Shown: in pieces, positions 60,985 through 64,000 of the stretch
How the letters are laid out: the number at the start of each line of letters is the position of its first letter
How positions within the stretch are numbered: the first letter of the stretch is position 1
NCBI RefSeq assembly: GCF_014385005.1
Contig: NZ_JACRSZ010000009.1
Span: 92,446-156,445, forward strand
Length of the DNA: 64,000 nucleotides
Source of the DNA: Jingyaoa shaoxingensis
GTDB taxonomy: Bacteria; Bacillota; Clostridia; Lachnospirales; Lachnospiraceae
Direction of reading: 5' to 3'
Translations under genes and position numbers: made by a program
The notes under the pieces: generated by a model
What the model saw: only the letters and a program-made list of their open reading frames with translations
Told to the model about the DNA's origin: nothing
Databases searched by the model: none

Positions 60985-62409
60985 ATGAAGACTGCATTAG
61001 ATAAAGCATCACATGCCATTCAGAGAAGGGCAGTAGGAGCAATTGTTGATGTTATGGTGAATAAGTTTGATAAGGATCGGGAGAAAGCTTACAAAGAGAT
61101 TCTGGATATAATCAAACAGTTCTGGGGCAAGAACTTTACAGATGAAGCGTATGAGAAAGTATTAAGTGCAATGCAGGATCCGGATAATAAATGGATGCGT
61201 TACATCAATCGGATTCTGGATGAGACCGATAAGAACGTGGCGAAGGTTACTTTAATGAATCTGGGATTCGAGGCATTTATCCGTGGAACGAAGACCATTC
61301 GAAAAAACCGCGAGATCTACAACTGCAATATTCCGTGGCTGATTTTATTTGACCCGACCAGCGCCTGTAATATGCATTGTACAGGATGCTGGTCAGGTAC
61401 TTACGGACACAAGTACAGTCTGAGCTTCGAAGATATGGATAAGATCGTAACAGAAGGAAAAGAACTGGGAACATATCTGTATATGTTGACCGGTGGAGAA
61501 CCGACGGTTCGCATGAAGGACATTTTCCGTCTGGCAGAGAAGCATCATGATGCATACTTTGCTTTATATACCAACTCCACACTGATCAATGATGAGATGT
61601 GTCAGGAAGTGGTCAGACTTGGCAATATTACCTTTATGTTATCCATCGAAGGTACACCGGAGACTAACGATGCCAGAAGAGGAGAAGGTCATTATGCGAC
61701 AGTTATGAACGCCATGGATCTTCTGAAAAAATACGGCATTGTATTTGGTACCTCGATCTGCTATACCAGAAATAACATAGAAGCGGTTACCAGTGATGAA
61801 TTCTTCAAGATGATTTCTGAAAAGGGAGCCCGTTTTGGATTCTATTTCCATTATATGCCGGTTGGTAACAATGCCGTTCCGGAACTGATGCCGACAGTAG
61901 AGCAGAGAAAATACATGATTGAACGTATCCGTTATGTGCGTTCCATGGAATCTGATATTGAATTTTATCCGATGGATTTCCAGAATGATGGAGAATACGT
62001 AGGAGGATGTATTGCAGGTGGAAGGAACTATTTCCATATTAATTCAGCGGGAGATGCAGAGCCATGTGTATTCATTCATTTCTCCAATGCGAATATTCAT
62101 GATTCTTCTATTCTGGAGATTCTGCAGAGTCCGCTGTTCATGGCATACCACAAGGGACAGCCGTTTAACCGTAATCATTTAAGACCGTGCCCGATGCTGG
62201 AGAATCCGGAATTGCTGCAGAAGATGGTACATGAGACCGGCGCTCACGGAACCAATCTTGAGTCACCGGAGAGCGTAGAGCATCTTTGCGAGAAATGCAA
62301 GGCTTACGCAGATACCTGGAAACCGGAAGCAGAAGCAGTCTGGGCCATCCAGACACATAAAGTTCCAAAATACGAGAACTATGCACCGGAAAATAAAACG
62401 GTACAATAA
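60985..62409 (+). CDS. Radical SAM protein with N-terminal helical region, substrate unknown
   Basis: The 474-residue protein has a helical N-terminal region of about 110 residues, the cluster motif CNMHCTGC near 140, LTGGEPTVR and a C-terminal part with cysteines in GGCIAGG, EPCVF, RPCPMLEN and HLCEKC, suggesting an additional Fe-S or SPASM-like site. The ATG at 60985 follows GGAAGGAAA. The product is unknown: lipid or small-molecule modification is possible because a TetR gene controls it, and no peptide precursor gene is near. Confidence 0.85.
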   Translation: MKTALDKASHAIQRRAVGAIVDVMVNKFDKDREKAYKEILDIIKQFWGKNFTDEAYEKVLSAMQDPDNKWMRYINRILDETDKNVAKVTLMNLGFEAFIRGTKTIRKNREIYNCNIPWLILFDPTSACNMHCTGCWSGTYGHKYSLSFEDMDKIVTEGKELGTYLYMLTGGEPTVRMKDIFRLAEKHHDAYFALYTNSTLINDEMCQEVVRLGNITFMLSIEGTPETNDARRGEGHYATVMNAMDLLKKYGIVFGTSICYTRNNIEAVTSDEFFKMISEKGARFGFYFHYMPVGNNAVPELMPTVEQRKYMIERIRYVRSMESDIEFYPMDFQNDGEYVGGCIAGGRNYFHINSAGDAEPCVFIHFSNANIHDSSILEILQSPLFMAYHKGQPFNRNHLRPCPMLENPELLQKMVHETGAHGTNLESPESVEHLCEKCKAYADTWKPEAEAVWAIQTHKVPKYENYAPENKTVQ

Positions 62410-62420
62410 GATATCATTAA

Positions 62421-62449
62421 AAGAATCCCGCAGGTGGGATTCTTTTTCT
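62421..62449 (+). terminator. Terminator after the radical SAM gene
   Basis: AAGAATCCC (62421-62429) and GGGATTCTT (62436-62444) form a 9-bp stem followed by five T. Confidence 0.9.
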
Positions 62450-62460
62450 GTCAGGAAACA

Positions 62461-62489
62461 TTGTAATTAAAAGAAGAGTATGTTATCAT
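62461..62489 (+). promoter_or_regulatory. Promoter of the secreted C39-like gene
   Basis: TTGTAA (62461-62466) and TATCAT (62484-62489) are 17 bases apart; the expected transcript start near 62497 makes the ATG at 62532 more likely than one at 62502. Confidence 0.6.
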
Positions 62490-62531
62490 TTCTTGGAGTG
62501 AATGGATATCAGTTACGGGAAGAGAAGAAAT

Positions 62532-63875
62532 ATGAGGAATAAAAAACGAATGCAGGCAGCGTGGGTAGCCGCGCTGACTGTTTCTTTCATGCTGTCAGGA
62601 AACAGAATGGATGCGTCCGCACAGAATGTCGCAGAGACAGTACAGGAGCGTAATGGTGAGAAAGTGGAAGATCAGAAGCCACAGCAGCCGGAGGAAGAAC
62701 AGGAAAATACATGGGAGAACCATGCAGATTCAGAAGAGATCTCTGAGGAGATCATGGAAGAAACTGCAGAGGAGAATAGTCAGGAGATTACAGAGGAGTT
62801 TCTGGAAGAAACCGAAATAGAGGTTGTTGCAGAGACTGAAACAGAAGCAGAAGTTATCGCAGAGACTAAGACAGAAGAAGTAACAGAAGAAATTCATGAT
62901 CAGGATACAGAAGAAAGTGAGCAGGAACTGATTCTGGAACCGGAGTATCAGCCGGAGAAGGATCCGAATCCTCTGGCCAATAATATATTACAGTATCTTG
63001 GCGAAAAAGAACTGGAACAGATTCGTAATATAGAGTTGCCGGATCCGGATTGGGTTGCCATCAATGGAGAAAAGGCAACCTGTACATCATATGCCAGACT
63101 GCAGTATGGTTATACACCGGAAGTACAGGTGGGAACCATCCGCTATATTTCTCAGATTGCAGGAAGTGGTCTGTTTGACTGGAATTACTGGGGAAGCTGG
63201 GGCAATCAGGCAGGCATCGAATGTGGAACCGCCAGTATCTCTATGGCGATGTCTTATATCGGAGTGAACCTGACACCACAGCAGATGCTGGATGCGTATG
63301 GTGGATTGACCTGTTTCACCGGATGGGGTGTTGTGGATCTGTCACCGGATGTGGCAGGCGGAGTGGAACAGTATATCAATGGACAGGGACAGTACAGTCC
63401 GGTGATTGTGCACCTGCCAACTTACTCTCAGCTGGGACATTATGTAGTGTTGATCGGAAAATTATCTGATTCAGAATATCTGGTGCTGGACTGTGCACAG
63501 AATTCAACCTGGGTGATGACTGCGGGAGACAGCTTTTATAATTCTATTGATCAGGTGTATCAGTATTATAATCCGGATGCACCGGTATTGGATCATACCG
63601 TAGTGGCAGATAAACCAGTGATGTCAACCTGTGTGAGCCTGGGACTGACAGCAGGATCTCATTGTGAGGTATGCGGAGAAGTACTGACAGAACAGCAGGT
63701 AGTGCCATGCAATGGACATGTCTGGTCTGACTGGGTAACCAGAACAGAGCCGACGACACAGCAGCAGGGAGAAAAGGTAAGATTTTGCCAGGTATGTGGC
63801 ACGATGGATGTTCGCAGCATAGATTGCCTGCCGGAAGAAATGGTGCTTGAAATGCCACAGATCATCTGGGAATAG
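62532..63875 (+). CDS. Secreted C39-like cysteine peptidase with acidic linker
   Basis: The 447-residue protein has a signal peptide (cleavage probably near DASA-QN), a Glu/Thr-rich linker (about 25-145), and a papain-like C39 domain with C231 in GNQAGIECGTAS, H303 in GHYVVLIG and D320 in LVLDCAQN. The C-terminal about 80 residues hold CxxC pairs (HCEVCG and FCQVCG) resembling a zinc-ribbon repeat of Lachnospiraceae surface proteins. There is no sortase motif or membrane helix at the end, so it may be released or held by the linker. Targets are unknown. Confidence 0.85.
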   Translation: MRNKKRMQAAWVAALTVSFMLSGNRMDASAQNVAETVQERNGEKVEDQKPQQPEEEQENTWENHADSEEISEEIMEETAEENSQEITEEFLEETEIEVVAETETEAEVIAETKTEEVTEEIHDQDTEESEQELILEPEYQPEKDPNPLANNILQYLGEKELEQIRNIELPDPDWVAINGEKATCTSYARLQYGYTPEVQVGTIRYISQIAGSGLFDWNYWGSWGNQAGIECGTASISMAMSYIGVNLTPQQMLDAYGGLTCFTGWGVVDLSPDVAGGVEQYINGQGQYSPVIVHLPTYSQLGHYVVLIGKLSDSEYLVLDCAQNSTWVMTAGDSFYNSIDQVYQYYNPDAPVLDHTVVADKPVMSTCVSLGLTAGSHCEVCGEVLTEQQVVPCNGHVWSDWVTRTEPTTQQQGEKVRFCQVCGTMDVRSIDCLPEEMVLEMPQIIWE

Positions 63876-63915
63876 AAGATAATATCAGATGTGAGATGAC
63901 TCCCACCTCTTTAGG

Positions 63916-63957
63916 GACGCCACTGAAAAAGTGGTAAGTTTAGTACCACAGGGCGTC
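63916..63957. repeat. Nested inverted repeat at the window edge
   Basis: GACGCC (63916-63921) pairs with GGCGTC (63952-63957) and encloses GTGGTA (63931-63936) with TACCAC (63944-63949); CCACT and AGTGG offer an alternative pairing. It follows the last gene by about 40 bases and could be a terminator, an RNA element or the edge of a repeat cut by the window. Confidence 0.45.
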
Positions 63958-64000
63958 AAATATGTGCAAAAATGTTCCTTGATAATAAAATATTGCTAAA

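Overview
The window looks like a chromosomal stretch of an anaerobic Firmicute of the Lachnospiraceae (Clostridium cluster XIVa) type; the genus cannot be fixed from this sequence alone. The reasons are strong AAAGGAGG-type ribosome binding sites, moderate GC, LytTR/GHKL and YesM/YesN-type two-component systems beside glycan genes, GH3 and GH38 glycosidases, an NAD-linked formate dehydrogenase, and a full selenocysteine system. Gene order is operonic throughout. No phage, transposase or CRISPR array was seen.

Layout. (1) 0.2-8.3 kb: a LytTR regulator and GHKL kinase, then an operon of two GH3 beta-glycosidases (the first circularly permuted and membrane anchored) and a GtrA-like membrane protein. 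(2) 8.4-31.3 kb: a formate/selenium/molybdenum island. It holds two diaphorase-type subunits, a formate dehydrogenase whose active site is an in-frame UGA (selenocysteine), selA, selB, tRNA-Sec (selC), a selD that is itself UGA-containing, and a medium-chain dehydrogenase. A LysR regulator is divergent from an operon of activase, double-cubane reductase, YedF, cysteine desulfurase and DUF3343 protein. A second, cysteine-containing formate dehydrogenase and the molybdopterin genes (a MoeA-like protein, moeA, mobB) follow. (3) 31.3-35.1 kb: a MobA-like/ModE fusion protein and modABC. (4) 35.2-46.2 kb: a YesM/YesN-type system with its own binding protein, a sugar ABC transporter and a GH38 alpha-mannosidase. 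(5) 46.3-51.7 kb: a ribbon-helix-helix/SPFH pair and fdhD on the minus strand, and MOSC-moaC-moaA-mogA-mobA on the plus strand. (6) 52-58.2 kb: an oligopeptide ABC operon. (7) 58.3-64 kb: an M42 peptidase, a DUF3786 protein, a TetR regulator divergent from a radical SAM protein, and a secreted C39-like protein.

How it fits together. Regions 2, 3 and 5 form one functional programme. modABC brings in molybdate; moaA, moaC, mogA, moeA, mobA and mobB make the pterin cofactor (moaD and moaE are not in the window). fdhD sulfurates the cofactor, SelD makes selenophosphate, and SelA/SelB/tRNA-Sec place Sec354 into the first formate dehydrogenase, which probably passes electrons to NAD through the two diaphorase subunits. 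The Cys354 paralogue lies next to the LysR/YedF/DUF3343 cluster and may replace the Sec enzyme when selenium is short.

The observations most worth pursuing are: the ATP-driven double-cubane reductase pair sitting in a selenium operon behind a perfect LysR box; structured RNA elements in front of fdhF and selA and behind the Cys-type dehydrogenase; the degenerate MobA-like/ModE fusion with a matching inverted repeat over the modA promoter; direct repeats likely to be read by the LytTR regulator; and a twin-palindrome operator in front of the SPFH/ribbon-helix-helix operon.
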